NCBI GenBank assembly: GCA_022572185.1
Contig: JACZWL010000024.1
Coordinates: forward strand, 1-47,375
DNA from: Pseudomonadota bacterium
Lineage (GTDB): Bacteria > Pseudomonadota > Gammaproteobacteria > Steroidobacterales > Woeseiaceae
Direction of reading: 5' to 3'
Length of the DNA: 47,375 nucleotides
Part shown: one piece after another, positions 10,032 to 17,580 of the stretch
How positions within the stretch are numbered: the stretch's first letter is position 1
How the letters are laid out: every line of letters begins with the position of its first letter
The notes under the pieces: generated by a model
Told to the model about the DNA's origin: nothing
What the model saw: the letters and a program-made list of their open reading frames with translations, nothing else
Databases searched by the model: none
Program-made: the position numbers and the translations under genes

Positions 10032-10762
10032 TCTACTTTATGTTATCGACCAAAGCTCACTAGTATTTAGTCAAATTCTACCACCACTAATTCACACCCA
10101 TCTGTCAATTCCGGAGGTGCAAGAATTGCAGTATATGACTTTCGCGCGCCACCTTTCTCGCTCATTGGGAAGAAGCATACCTGTAGCCTGCATTACATAA
10201 TGTGATGCAGCTATCAATCAGTGACATGCGGCATTTCGATAGAACATTTCTTGGATGCACTAGATAAATCAATTACTTAGTATGCGTCGAGGCGCTTAAT
10301 ATGGGGGCCAAAGATGTCCGAACCCTGTGTGTTGTGGGTCCCGATAATCCATGTCGTCTAATTCTATTACAGGTTTTGCAATGACTGGGCACCCCGTCCG
10401 GGCGAATTTCTATTACATAAGTGTCGGCAACGAATTACCGCGGAATCCGCACCCGTAACAATGTGTGCTGATTTAGAATCGGGGCAGCATAAGGCAAGCA
10501 TCCGATTGTTGACTGCCGGGATTTTGCCGGGATCAGTCCGGACCCGTTATGACTCTTTAGGAACCTGCGCCCGCGGGCGTCTCCAGCATGCCTATTAAAA
10601 ACAACTGCTTATAAACGCCCAAATGCCTTCGGGAGGCAGGGGCCCACTCAATCGAGGCACCGTGCCAACCGAATGCCTCGGCGCACTGTGAGTACGGTTC
10701 ACACCGACGAGCGCAGCGAGGACAGGCCGAAGGCCCATCCTCTCACCCCGACCAATTTTTCC
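10032..10762. other. long non-coding stretch between prkA and the integrase remnant
   Basis: About 730 bases without a supportable gene on either strand. The part nearest prkA (10032-10300) is AT-richer and presumably contains its promoter; a TTGACA-like hexamer on the minus strand at 10108-10103 has no properly spaced -10 partner. The part nearest the integrase remnant ends with a match to a tRNA 3' end (10737-10754). The rest looks like decayed DNA at the edge of an integration. Confidence 0.5.
10737..10754 (+). repeat. tRNA-Pro 3'-end match, probable integrase attachment half-site
   Basis: These 18 bases (ATCCTCTCACCCCGACCA) equal the end of a typical proteobacterial tRNA-Pro: the T-arm 3' strand, an acceptor strand that would pair with CGGGGTG, discriminator A and CCA. 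The 5' half of a tRNA is absent; upstream sequence only loosely recalls the T-arm. The site lies 9 bases beyond the stop of the tyrosine-recombinase remnant. Integrative elements that target tRNA genes recombine within the 3' end and often carry the integrase next to it, so this is probably a duplicated attachment core. The tRNA identity is from memory of tRNA-Pro sequences. Confidence 0.5.
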
Positions 10763-11127
10763 TTAAACTTCAATCACTTGTTTGTGGTCTACCCGACTAC
10801 TGCCATTTTGTGTGCCTGATCGTGTGAGAATCGTGTGAGCTGCAACCCGTAATACCGTGTTTGCTCGCCGTTCACACACTTTCTCGGCGGCTTCAGTCAG
10901 TCGAGCAATATCCGGTGCCGAGAAATGGTCGTGATTCGCTCGGACTTACGCCCCAATAAATCCTGCCGATCCTCAAAACCCACGCCAGCCGCTCGAAGCC
11001 TGTGCCCAAAAGTATGGCGAAGATCGTGCACCCGAAATCCAGGTAGCTTCGCCCGGTGCCTCGCCTTCCTCCATGCTGAATTGAGCATGTTGAACAGGTA
11101 ATTGCCTTTATAAGTGAAGACGAACTC
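10763..11127 (-). pseudogene. tyrosine recombinase (phage-type integrase) C-terminal remnant
   Basis: Only the C-terminal catalytic part remains: FTYKGNYLFNMLNSAWRKA, then GFRVHDLRHTFGHRLRAAG with the conserved HxxR, and DRQDLLG. Three faults argue that it is dead. The N-terminal half is gone, replaced in frame by a soxB/mgdA start. The usual LLGHK is LLGRK, losing a catalytic-pocket His. Near 10926-10928 one base is missing: after RITT the frame slips, and the true continuation HFSAPDIARLTEAAEK is read one frame over to a TAA at 10763-10765. In that continuation the expected catalytic Tyr (HYS) is Phe (HFS). It lies against a tRNA-Pro 3'-end match, as expected for an integrase next to its attachment site. 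Confidence 0.8.
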
Positions 11128-11268
11128 ATAGTAGGCACAAGCCAGACCGTGCCCGCCACCGCCGATGATGACAACGTCGTATGCCTTGCGCAGCGGCATT
11201 GGCGCAGGAAAATACCTCTCGCCTCGGTACTTCCGCCGTATTCGATACTTCAGTAGTGCGAGCGGCAT
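11128..11268 (-). pseudogene. truncated sarcosine oxidase beta-like / N-methylglutamate dehydrogenase subunit A start
   Basis: The first 47 codons of a FAD-dependent amine oxidase subunit. MPLALLKYRIRRKYRG leads into KAYDVVIIGGGGHGLACAYY, the dinucleotide-binding motif of sarcosine oxidase beta (SoxB) and of MgdA, a subunit of N-methylglutamate dehydrogenase. After ...AYY (about 11128-11130) the sequence changes abruptly, without breaking the frame, to integrase. It follows gmaS by 35 bases; an upstream in-frame ATG at 11310 would overlap the gmaS stop. In methylamine clusters mgdA follows the gmaS/mgs genes, so this is the right gene in the right place, cut off by a deletion or insertion. 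The remaining mgd genes are not in the window. Confidence 0.8.
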
Positions 11269-11303
11269 GTTAGTTACCAGTATCGGTTGGCGCCAGCGCG
11301 CGA

Positions 11304-12611
11304 TCAGCAATCAAGCGTATGCTCACTCTCCCATTGCGAAATATCCCTCGTGAATCGTAGCCATTCTTCGTGCTTCAGCTTGACGTAGCTGTCGATAAAT
11401 TCGTCGCCGAACGCCGTCCTCGCTACCTTGCTCGAGTCCAAAAGACGAATCGCATCCAGCAGATTCGCCGGCAACATGCGCACCTTCCTGAGCTTGTGTC
11501 GCTCCGTGTACATATTCAGATCGACTCGCTTACCGGGATCGCGCTTGTTCGCGACGCCATCCAGGCCCGCGGCAATCACCGCTGCCTGTAATAAGTACGG
11601 ATTGGTCGCGCCGTCCATCAGACGGATCTCGAATCGACCCTGATCCGGAATGCGCACCATGTGGGTGCGATTGTTCCCCGAATAGGTGATAGCGTTCGGC
11701 GACCAGGTTGCCCCGGATGAGGTAACCGCGGCATCGATGCGCTTGTAGCTGTTTACCGTCGGTATAAACATCGCCGCCATTGAGTCAGCGCTGTGTAAAA
11801 CGCCGGCCATGAACTGATAAGCCAGTTTTGACAGGCCCATTTCGTCGCGCTTGTTCAGGAACAGGTTTTTTTTGCCGGTCTTGTCCCACACGGAAACGTG
11901 GGCATGACAACCACTGCCGGTCAAGTGGCCGAATGGCTTCGGCATAAAAGTCGCGCGGTAACCGTGATTCTCGGCTATCGATTTGGTCATGAACTTAAAA
12001 AACGTATGACGATCGGCTGTCGTCAGGCAGTCCGAATAATCCCAGTTCATTTCGAACTGACCGTTGCCGTCCTCATGGTCGTTTTGATAGGGATTCCAGC
12101 CGAGACTTAGCATCGAGTCACAGATTTCACTGATCACCTCATAACGGCGCATCAGGGCTGCCTGGTCGTAACAGGGTTTTTCCTCTTTATCCCTGTCATC
12201 GGAAAGCCCGTCGCCCGACGCATTGATGAGGAAGAACTCGCACTCGACGCCCGTTTTGACTCGATAGCCCTTCTTCGCCGCAGCCGCAATCTGGCGCTTC
12301 AGTGCCACTCTTGGTGACGCCTCCACAGGCTTGCCGTCCATCCAGAGATCGGCGGCAAGCCAGGCGACTTCGGGTTTCCAGGGAAGCTGTATCAGGCTGT
12401 CAGGGTCGGGGATGGCGAACATGTCCGGATGCGCCGGCGTCATGTCCAGCCATGCTGCAAATCCGGCAAAGCCTGCACCGTTTTTTTGCATGCCGCGAAT
12501 CGCGCTGGCCGGCACCAGTTTGGCGCGCAGTTGCCCGAGCAGGTCGACAAAGCTGATGAGAAAATATTTGATGTTCTTGGCCTTAGCGGCGGCCGCCAGA
12601 TCTTTGGCCAT
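11304..12611 (-). CDS. gmaS: gamma-glutamylmethylamide synthetase / type III glutamine synthetase-like
   Basis: A 435-residue glutamine-synthetase-fold ligase. In the N-methylglutamate pathway GmaS joins methylamine to glutamate with ATP. Visible family elements are VDLLGQLRAKLVP, the metal-site segment TGVECEFFL, NDHEDGNGQFEMNW, the ATP/metal segment GSGCHAHVSVWD, the glutamate-binding region around NNRTHMVRIPDQGRFEIRLMDG, and NPYLLQAAVIAAG. The start at 12611 is supported by GGAGAAG upstream. It is fourth in the minus-strand order mgsA-mgsB-mgsC-gmaS, which distinguishes GmaS/GlnT from housekeeping GlnA. A 68-base gap containing a perfect inverted repeat separates it from mgsC. A role as a plain glutamine synthetase (GlnT) cannot be excluded. 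Confidence 0.82.
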   Translation of the reverse strand: MAKDLAAAAKAKNIKYFLISFVDLLGQLRAKLVPASAIRGMQKNGAGFAGFAAWLDMTPAHPDMFAIPDPDSLIQLPWKPEVAWLAADLWMDGKPVEASPRVALKRQIAAAAKKGYRVKTGVECEFFLINASGDGLSDDRDKEEKPCYDQAALMRRYEVISEICDSMLSLGWNPYQNDHEDGNGQFEMNWDYSDCLTTADRHTFFKFMTKSIAENHGYRATFMPKPFGHLTGSGCHAHVSVWDKTGKKNLFLNKRDEMGLSKLAYQFMAGVLHSADSMAAMFIPTVNSYKRIDAAVTSSGATWSPNAITYSGNNRTHMVRIPDQGRFEIRLMDGATNPYLLQAAVIAAGLDGVANKRDPGKRVDLNMYTERHKLRKVRMLPANLLDAIRLLDSSKVARTAFGDEFIDSYVKLKHEEWLRFTRDISQWESEHTLDC

Positions 12612-12644
12612 GGGGCTTCTCCTTATCGATTTGTTGGCGGTACC

Positions 12645-12677
12645 AGTGGTCCAACAAGGTTATATTGATGGACCACT
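12645..12677. promoter_or_regulatory. perfect inverted repeat between mgsC and gmaS
   Basis: AGTGGTCC at 12645-12652 and GGACCACT at 12670-12677 form a perfect 8-base inverted repeat around a 17-base AT-rich centre. It lies just after the mgsC stop and before the gmaS ribosome-binding site. It could be an operator (TGGTCC...GGACCA recalls GntR-type sites) or an RNA hairpin that sets relative expression of gmaS. No T-run follows, so it is not a standard terminator. Confidence 0.45.
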
Positions 12678-12679
12678 AG

Positions 12680-13996
12680 CTACTTGTTGTTGCCCGGGAT
12701 CCAGTTCGTTCCTGCTAACGGGACCTTCGCCATCGCCGCGGCTTCAATAGTCAGGGCAGTCAGGTCTTCCGGCTCCAGATTTAATACATGAGTCTTGCCA
12801 CACGCGCGAGCCAGTGTTTGTAACTCGAGCACCATCGTGGTCAGGTAATTCTTAAGCCAGCGGGCACCTTGCTCCGGCTGTAGTCGCTCCTCCAGCTCCG
12901 CGTCCTGTGTTGTTATACCGACGGGACATCTCCCCGTGTGGCAGTGGTGACAGTAACCGGGTGCCGTTCCCAATGCTTCGTAGTCCTCGACAAATATATT
13001 GCGATTGCACCCCATGGCGACCATTGCGGCACTGCCAATAGACACAGCATCGGCACCCAGTGCAAGTGCCTTGGCAACGTCTGCCCCGCTGCGTATCCCG
13101 CCGGATACGATGAGCTGAACCTTACGATGCATACCGAGTTCCTGCAGCGCTTCGACAGCCATGCGCACGGCCGGCAGCGTTGGAATGCCGACGTGTTCGA
13201 TAAATACGTCCTGCGTCGCAGCCGTGCCACCCTGCATGCCATCGACGACGATGACATCGGCACCGGATTTGACGGCCAGTGCGACATCGTAACTCACTCG
13301 CGTGGCCCCGATCTTGATGTAGATCGGGATCGCCCAGTCAGTGATCTCGCGCAATTCCTGAATCTTGATGGCCAGATCGTCAGGCCCCGTCCAGTCCGGA
13401 TGCCGGCAGGCGCTACGTTGGTCAATGTCCTGTGGCAAGTCACGCATCTCCGCCACACGTTCCGTGATCTTGTGTCCCAGCAGCATGCCGCCGCCGCCGG
13501 GCTTGGCGCCCTGCCCGACAACAACTTCGAGAGCATCCGCCCTCCTGACATCGTCGGGATTTAGCCCGTAGCGGGATGGCAGCACCTGATAGACAAGGAT
13601 CTTTGAGGACTGCCGCTCTTCTTCGGTCATACCCCCATCGCCGGTGGTGGTACTCGTGCCCATCGCAGTCGCCGCCCGGCCGAGCGCCTCCTTGGCGTTC
13701 GCACCCAAGGCGCCGAAACTCATGCCGGCAATCGTGATCGGAATCTTTAACTTGATCGGTCTCCTGGCATACCGGGTACCCAGCACAACGTCGGTAGCGC
13801 ACTTTTCCCGGTAGCCCTCCAGCGGGTAACGCGACATCGACGCGCCCAGAAATACCAGATCATCGAAAGTGGGCAGACTGCGCTTGGCACCGAAGCCACG
13901 GATTTCATAAATGCCCTGGTCCGCGGCACGATGGATCTCATCGAGAACCTGCTGGGAAAATGTGGCCGAAGCACGAAGAGATTTATTGTGGCTCAC
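12680..13996 (-). CDS. mgsC: N-methylglutamate synthase subunit C (glutamate-synthase FMN domain)
   Basis: A 438-residue protein equivalent to the central FMN/Fe-S part of glutamate synthase. IPITIAGMSFGALGANAKEAL and GTSTTTGDGGM are the FMN-barrel start. KPGGGGMLLGHK, IYIKIGATRV, DGMQGGTAATQ and LIVSGGIRSGADVAKALALGADAV are the phosphate- and substrate-binding barrel loops. CHHCHTGRCPVGITTQ carries the cysteines for a 3Fe-4S cluster. In the N-methylglutamate pathway MgsC makes N-methylglutamate with MgsA and MgsB from gamma-glutamylmethylamide and 2-oxoglutarate. Translation begins at GTG 13996, with GAGGAG (14002-14007 as CTCCTC) upstream. Rhizobial GlxD is the same type. Confidence 0.87.
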   Translation of the reverse strand: MSHNKSLRASATFSQQVLDEIHRAADQGIYEIRGFGAKRSLPTFDDLVFLGASMSRYPLEGYREKCATDVVLGTRYARRPIKLKIPITIAGMSFGALGANAKEALGRAATAMGTSTTTGDGGMTEEERQSSKILVYQVLPSRYGLNPDDVRRADALEVVVGQGAKPGGGGMLLGHKITERVAEMRDLPQDIDQRSACRHPDWTGPDDLAIKIQELREITDWAIPIYIKIGATRVSYDVALAVKSGADVIVVDGMQGGTAATQDVFIEHVGIPTLPAVRMAVEALQELGMHRKVQLIVSGGIRSGADVAKALALGADAVSIGSAAMVAMGCNRNIFVEDYEALGTAPGYCHHCHTGRCPVGITTQDAELEERLQPEQGARWLKNYLTTMVLELQTLARACGKTHVLNLEPEDLTALTIEAAAMAKVPLAGTNWIPGNNK

Positions 13997-14041
13997 GATC
14001 GCTCCTCAAGCATGCTACCCGGTACCCGAGACGTTTTCCGC

Positions 14042-14713
14042 TCAATAGTCATCGGCATGATCTATGTTGAAGTTGTATAGCTTGCGCGCCGATCCGTAGC
14101 GCCGAAAGTCATTCACATTCGCAGCAACGCCCGTTGCAGCCAACAACTGTTTCAGACCCTGAACGTGGTCTGCAGTCATTTCTTTTTCGATACAGTCCGC
14201 GCCCAGCTCGCCAACATTGCCGCGTACGTAAATAGTCGCCTCATAAATTGAGTCACCGAGGAAATCACCGGCATCGCCGCAAATAACCAGGCGGCCTTTT
14301 TGCGCCAGGAATGCACTCATGTGACCGACGCTACCGGCAACAACGATGTCGACACCTTTCATCGATATACCGCAGCGTGTGCTGGCGTCACCTTCTATAA
14401 TCAATGCCCCGCCCCGTCCGGACGCGCCGGCGTATTGCGACGCATTGCCCTTTACGCGCACAGACCCGGACATGATGTTCTCGGCAACACCCGGGCCCGC
14501 ATTGCCGGCAATGGTGATCTTTGCCTGCTTGTTCATGCCGGCACAGTAGTAGCCAACATGCCCATCGATCGATACCTCAACAGGCGCATCTATGCCGCAG
14601 GCTATGCAGTGTCGTCCGCCGGGATTCGTCACCGACAGTGTGCCGGATGGTGAATCATGAAGATGCTGATTCAATACACGAACAGAGTCAGTATTCAGAT
14701 CGAACGCCGCCAT
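14042..14713 (-). CDS. mgsB: N-methylglutamate synthase subunit B (GXGXG/GltB C-terminal domain)
   Basis: A 223-residue protein equivalent to the C-terminal beta-helix of glutamate synthase, with regular Gly-rich turns (GHVGYYCAG, GNAGPGVAENIMSG, GNASQYAGASGRGG, GSVGHMSAF, GDAGDFLG, GNVGELGADC). In MgsABC and in GlxC it is a separate polypeptide. I chose the ATG at 14711-14713, whose A is also the last base of the mgsA stop (TGATG), over a longer upstream start, because the family begins around AAFDLNTDSVRVLNQ and such one-base overlaps indicate coupling. A 45-base gap separates it from mgsC. Confidence 0.85.
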   Translation of the reverse strand: MAAFDLNTDSVRVLNQHLHDSPSGTLSVTNPGGRHCIACGIDAPVEVSIDGHVGYYCAGMNKQAKITIAGNAGPGVAENIMSGSVRVKGNASQYAGASGRGGALIIEGDASTRCGISMKGVDIVVAGSVGHMSAFLAQKGRLVICGDAGDFLGDSIYEATIYVRGNVGELGADCIEKEMTADHVQGLKQLLAATGVAANVNDFRRYGSARKLYNFNIDHADDY

Positions 14714-15606
14714 CAGTGGCCCCAGGTATAGACCGTTGCAGGTGCGGGCTCCCAGATCGTGGCGTTCGCGGCACCCGGCAGCTGCGCTATCGCGCGAAAT
14801 TCCGAAGACATTGCGACCCACTCGTCCGTTTCAGCCATAACCGCTGGCTTGCAGGCGATGGGATCACGCAGCACAGCAAAACCATCCTTCGTGCCTATCG
14901 CAAAGGTGTAAAAACCGTCCAGGTCCTTTAAGGCCCGGTTCAGAGCATCTTCCAGCGAGTCCCCCTCGCGCAGACGCCACATAAGATAGCCGGCAGCCAC
15001 TTCGCTGTCGTTGTCAGTTTGGATGTCCACGCCTTCGTCACGCAAAGTCCGGCGCAGCCGGTTATGGTTGGACAGCGAACCGTTGTGTACGAGGCAGAGG
15101 TCCATGCCTGTCGAGAACGGATGCGAGTGTTCGGTGGTTACGGCGCTCTCGGTTGCCATGCGCGTATGTCCGAGCGCGTGTGATCCATTGAGTTCATGTA
15201 GCCGGAACTGCCTGACGAACTCACGCGGCGGTCCCTTTTCCTTGTAAATCTCGATCGCGGAACCGGCGCTCATGATTCGCAGCTCGGGGTGCTGTGTTCT
15301 GAGCCAGTCCTGTACGGACGCCACTTGTGCAGATGCGATGACAACAGCGTGGCTGGCAAGAACGTCGAGTTTGACGTCGGATTTCAGCCGCGACGCCATC
15401 TCTGTCCGCAGCGCATCCCAGTCGTATTCGCCCGCGGCATGCAGAGTCAGCTTGCAACTCGAATCAGGAACGGGGTCGCGATAGAGGGCGATACCGGCAC
15501 TGTCCGGACCGCGGTCGCTCATCTCGACCAGCATGGCCGCGAGGAAACCGCCGAGCTCCGGATACAGGTCCTCATTTTTCAGATAAATGCCGACGATACC
15601 GCACAT
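14713..15606 (-). CDS. mgsA: N-methylglutamate synthase subunit A (class II glutamine amidotransferase)
   Basis: A 297-residue class II amidotransferase domain. The protein begins MCGIVGIY, so Cys2 becomes the N-terminal nucleophile after Met removal. SDRGPDSAGIALY, LGHTRMATESAVTTEHSHPF and LVHNGSLSNHNRLRR are the conserved glutaminase loops, and TDNDSEVAAGYL is the usual later block. In MgsABC it releases methylamine (in glutamate synthase, ammonia) from the gamma-amide for the MgsC site. It is the first gene of the minus-strand operon and diverges from the XRE-cupin regulator 110 bases away. It could be called GlxB in rhizobial naming. Confidence 0.87.
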   Translation of the reverse strand: MCGIVGIYLKNEDLYPELGGFLAAMLVEMSDRGPDSAGIALYRDPVPDSSCKLTLHAAGEYDWDALRTEMASRLKSDVKLDVLASHAVVIASAQVASVQDWLRTQHPELRIMSAGSAIEIYKEKGPPREFVRQFRLHELNGSHALGHTRMATESAVTTEHSHPFSTGMDLCLVHNGSLSNHNRLRRTLRDEGVDIQTDNDSEVAAGYLMWRLREGDSLEDALNRALKDLDGFYTFAIGTKDGFAVLRDPIACKPAVMAETDEWVAMSSEFRAIAQLPGAANATIWEPAPATVYTWGH

Positions 15607-15716
15607 GATTTATCCCGTGGTTTCCATGCAGAGCGCGATTTCGCAGTGTACACCCATATAAACTACTGTTAAAGTTATTTTCCTCTCATGAATATTTTGC
15701 GGCCAGGACCCTGATA

Positions 15717-16346
15717 ATGAGCAGACCGACACCAGCAAGCAGTATCGAAGATCCTGCCCATGTGCGGACCAGTGAAAATGCTTTGGAAAAGGCCATCGGC
15801 CGCCAGGTGAAGCGTTACCGGAAGCAGCTCGGGCTTACCATCACGGACATCTGCAGCCGGACCGGCTTATCGGCCGGCATGATGTCCAAGATCGAAAATG
15901 GCAATACGTCCCCTTCACTCGCCACACTCCGGTCGCTTTCCACCGCGCTTAACGTTCCCGTTACCGCCCTTTTTCGCGAGTTTGAAGAGCAGAGAGACGC
16001 GACCTTTGTAAAAGCAGGCCAGGGACTGGCGATCGAGCGGCACGGTACGCGAGCAGGGCATCAGTATCAGCTGCTTGGCCACAGTGTCCATAGCGATGTC
16101 TCGGTTGAGCCTTATATGATTACCTTGGAAAAGGCCTCTGAAGTATTCCCGATCTTTCAGCACGCCGGCGTCGAGTTCATTTTTATACTCGAGGGCAGCA
16201 TGGTTTATCGACACCTGAACGCGACCTTTACGCTGACGCCGGGCGACTCGTTGTTCTTCGATTCGGACGCACCGCACGGCCCGGAGGAACTTGTGGATCT
16301 GCCGGTGCGATTTCTTTCCGTGATGTCCCAGTCGAGTGACTCGTAG
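15717..16346 (+). CDS. XRE-family regulator with C-terminal cupin domain
   Basis: A 209-residue regulator. A helix-turn-helix of the XRE type lies at about residues 24-78 (GRQVKRYRKQLGLTITDICSRTGLSAG, then KIENGNTSPSLATL). A cupin domain follows at about 130-200 (HAGVEFIFILEGSMVYRH, LTPGDSLFFDSDAPHGPEEL) and probably senses a small ligand. It is divergent from mgsA; XRE-cupin regulators commonly accompany glx/mgs clusters. It very likely controls mgsABC-gmaS, possibly itself. The 110-base shared intergenic region (15607-15716) should hold both promoters; GTTAAAGTTATTTT lies there, but I cannot define an operator. Confidence 0.82.
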   Translation: MSRPTPASSIEDPAHVRTSENALEKAIGRQVKRYRKQLGLTITDICSRTGLSAGMMSKIENGNTSPSLATLRSLSTALNVPVTALFREFEEQRDATFVKAGQGLAIERHGTRAGHQYQLLGHSVHSDVSVEPYMITLEKASEVFPIFQHAGVEFIFILEGSMVYRHLNATFTLTPGDSLFFDSDAPHGPEELVDLPVRFLSVMSQSSDS

Positions 16347-16417
16347 CAACCCGGACAACAATTGCAGCCAATCAAATTCTTAACCGAACTTACGCAGTAA
16401 CTGATGAAATACGCGGA

Positions 16418-17578
16418 TCAGGTTTCGAATGGCCGCAGCAGGGATCGGGCGATAATGTGCCGCTGAATTTCGGAGGTGCCGTCCCAGATTCGTTCAATTC
16501 TGGCGTCCCGCCATAGTCGCTCGACCGGCAACTCCTCCATCAGGCCCATGCCGCCGAAAATTTGCACTGTGTCATCGGCGGCACGCCCGAGTGCCTCTGA
16601 CGCAAAGAGCTTCGCCATGGCAGCATCGTCAGGGGTCATGCTACCCTGATCGGCTTTTTTGCAAGCATGCATGACCAGCAGGTCCGATGCCTGCAGTTCC
16701 GTCGCCATATTGGCGAGCTTGAACGAGGTACCCTGAAAGTGTCCTATCGGTTTACCGAACTGTTCTCGCGTTGCCGCCCATTCCGTCGCCATTTTCAGCA
16801 ACCGCTCCATTTTTCCGCAGCTCTGTGCGCCAACCCAGACGCGCCCCATACTGAGCCATTTATTCGCTAAATCAAGGCCGTTGCCTTCCTCGCCGAGAAT
16901 CTGATCTTTGCTGACACGACAATTGTCAAAGCTGAGTTGATAGGTGCGGTAAGCCCGTTGACTGACACAAAGTGGGCCGAGACTTATATCGAAGCCTTTC
17001 TCGCCCCGGTCAACAAGAAAGGCGGTGATCCGCTTGCGCGGGCCTCGTGACGTCTCATCGATACCAGTAATAGCGAAAACGATTGCGAAGTCGGGCAGGC
17101 AGGGCGTACTGATGAAATGCTTGTAACCGTCGATGATGTAATCATCGCCATCTTTTACTGCTTTTGTCGTCATAGACATGATGTCGGATCCGGCACCGGG
17201 CTCTGTAAGAGCGAAAGCCTCATGTTTCTCACCGGTGACACAGGGCGTCAGATAATTGTTGATCTGATTTCCCTCACAGGCCAGTAGCAACTCCGTTGGC
17301 CGAGCGATATGGCCGGCCAGGCCGTAGCTCGCTTTGCCGAGTTCGCGCTCGACAAGTCCCATCGTCGTATAGTCCAGTCCGCCACCACCGACCGACTCCG
17401 GCAGATTGGCGGCGTAAAACCCCATCTCGATCGCCTTTGCCTTGATCTGATTACCGAGCTCCTCGGGAACTTCACCAGCGCGGTCTGCCTCTGCCTCGTA
17501 GGGATACACCTGCTCGTCGAGAAACGCCCTCAGCGAATCCAGCAACATGGTTTGCTCGTCGGTGAGCTGATAATTCAT
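16418..17578 (-). CDS. acyl-CoA dehydrogenase, probable gamma-butyrobetainyl-CoA dehydrogenase
   Basis: A 386-residue acyl-CoA dehydrogenase. Family signatures are ALTEPGAGSDIMSMTT (FAD-binding, near residue 125), GYKHFIS, REQFGKPIGHFQG and QIFGGMGLMEE near the C-terminus. The segment that normally reads IYEGTSEIQ is IWDGTSEIQ, with Asp in place of the Glu that serves as catalytic base in many family members. It starts 2 bases after the stop of the NDP-forming CoA ligase, so they form one minus-strand operon. Given the CaiD-like hydratase, carnitine dehydrogenase, BKACE and BCCT genes nearby, I infer that it oxidises gamma-butyrobetainyl-CoA to crotonobetainyl-CoA. The substrate is not shown by the sequence. 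Confidence 0.8.
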   Translation of the reverse strand: MNYQLTDEQTMLLDSLRAFLDEQVYPYEAEADRAGEVPEELGNQIKAKAIEMGFYAANLPESVGGGGLDYTTMGLVERELGKASYGLAGHIARPTELLLACEGNQINNYLTPCVTGEKHEAFALTEPGAGSDIMSMTTKAVKDGDDYIIDGYKHFISTPCLPDFAIVFAITGIDETSRGPRKRITAFLVDRGEKGFDISLGPLCVSQRAYRTYQLSFDNCRVSKDQILGEEGNGLDLANKWLSMGRVWVGAQSCGKMERLLKMATEWAATREQFGKPIGHFQGTSFKLANMATELQASDLLVMHACKKADQGSMTPDDAAMAKLFASEALGRAADDTVQIFGGMGLMEELPVERLWRDARIERIWDGTSEIQRHIIARSLLRPFET

Positions 17579-17580
17579 TA

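Noticed and set aside
10040-10150. A sigma-54 or sigma-70 promoter for prkA
   Set aside because: No TGGCAC-N5-TTGC pattern was found, and the TTGACA-like hexamer lacks a properly spaced -10 box.
10660-10754. A complete tRNA-Pro gene
   Set aside because: Only the last 18 bases match. No 5' acceptor strand, D-arm or anticodon arm can be found upstream.
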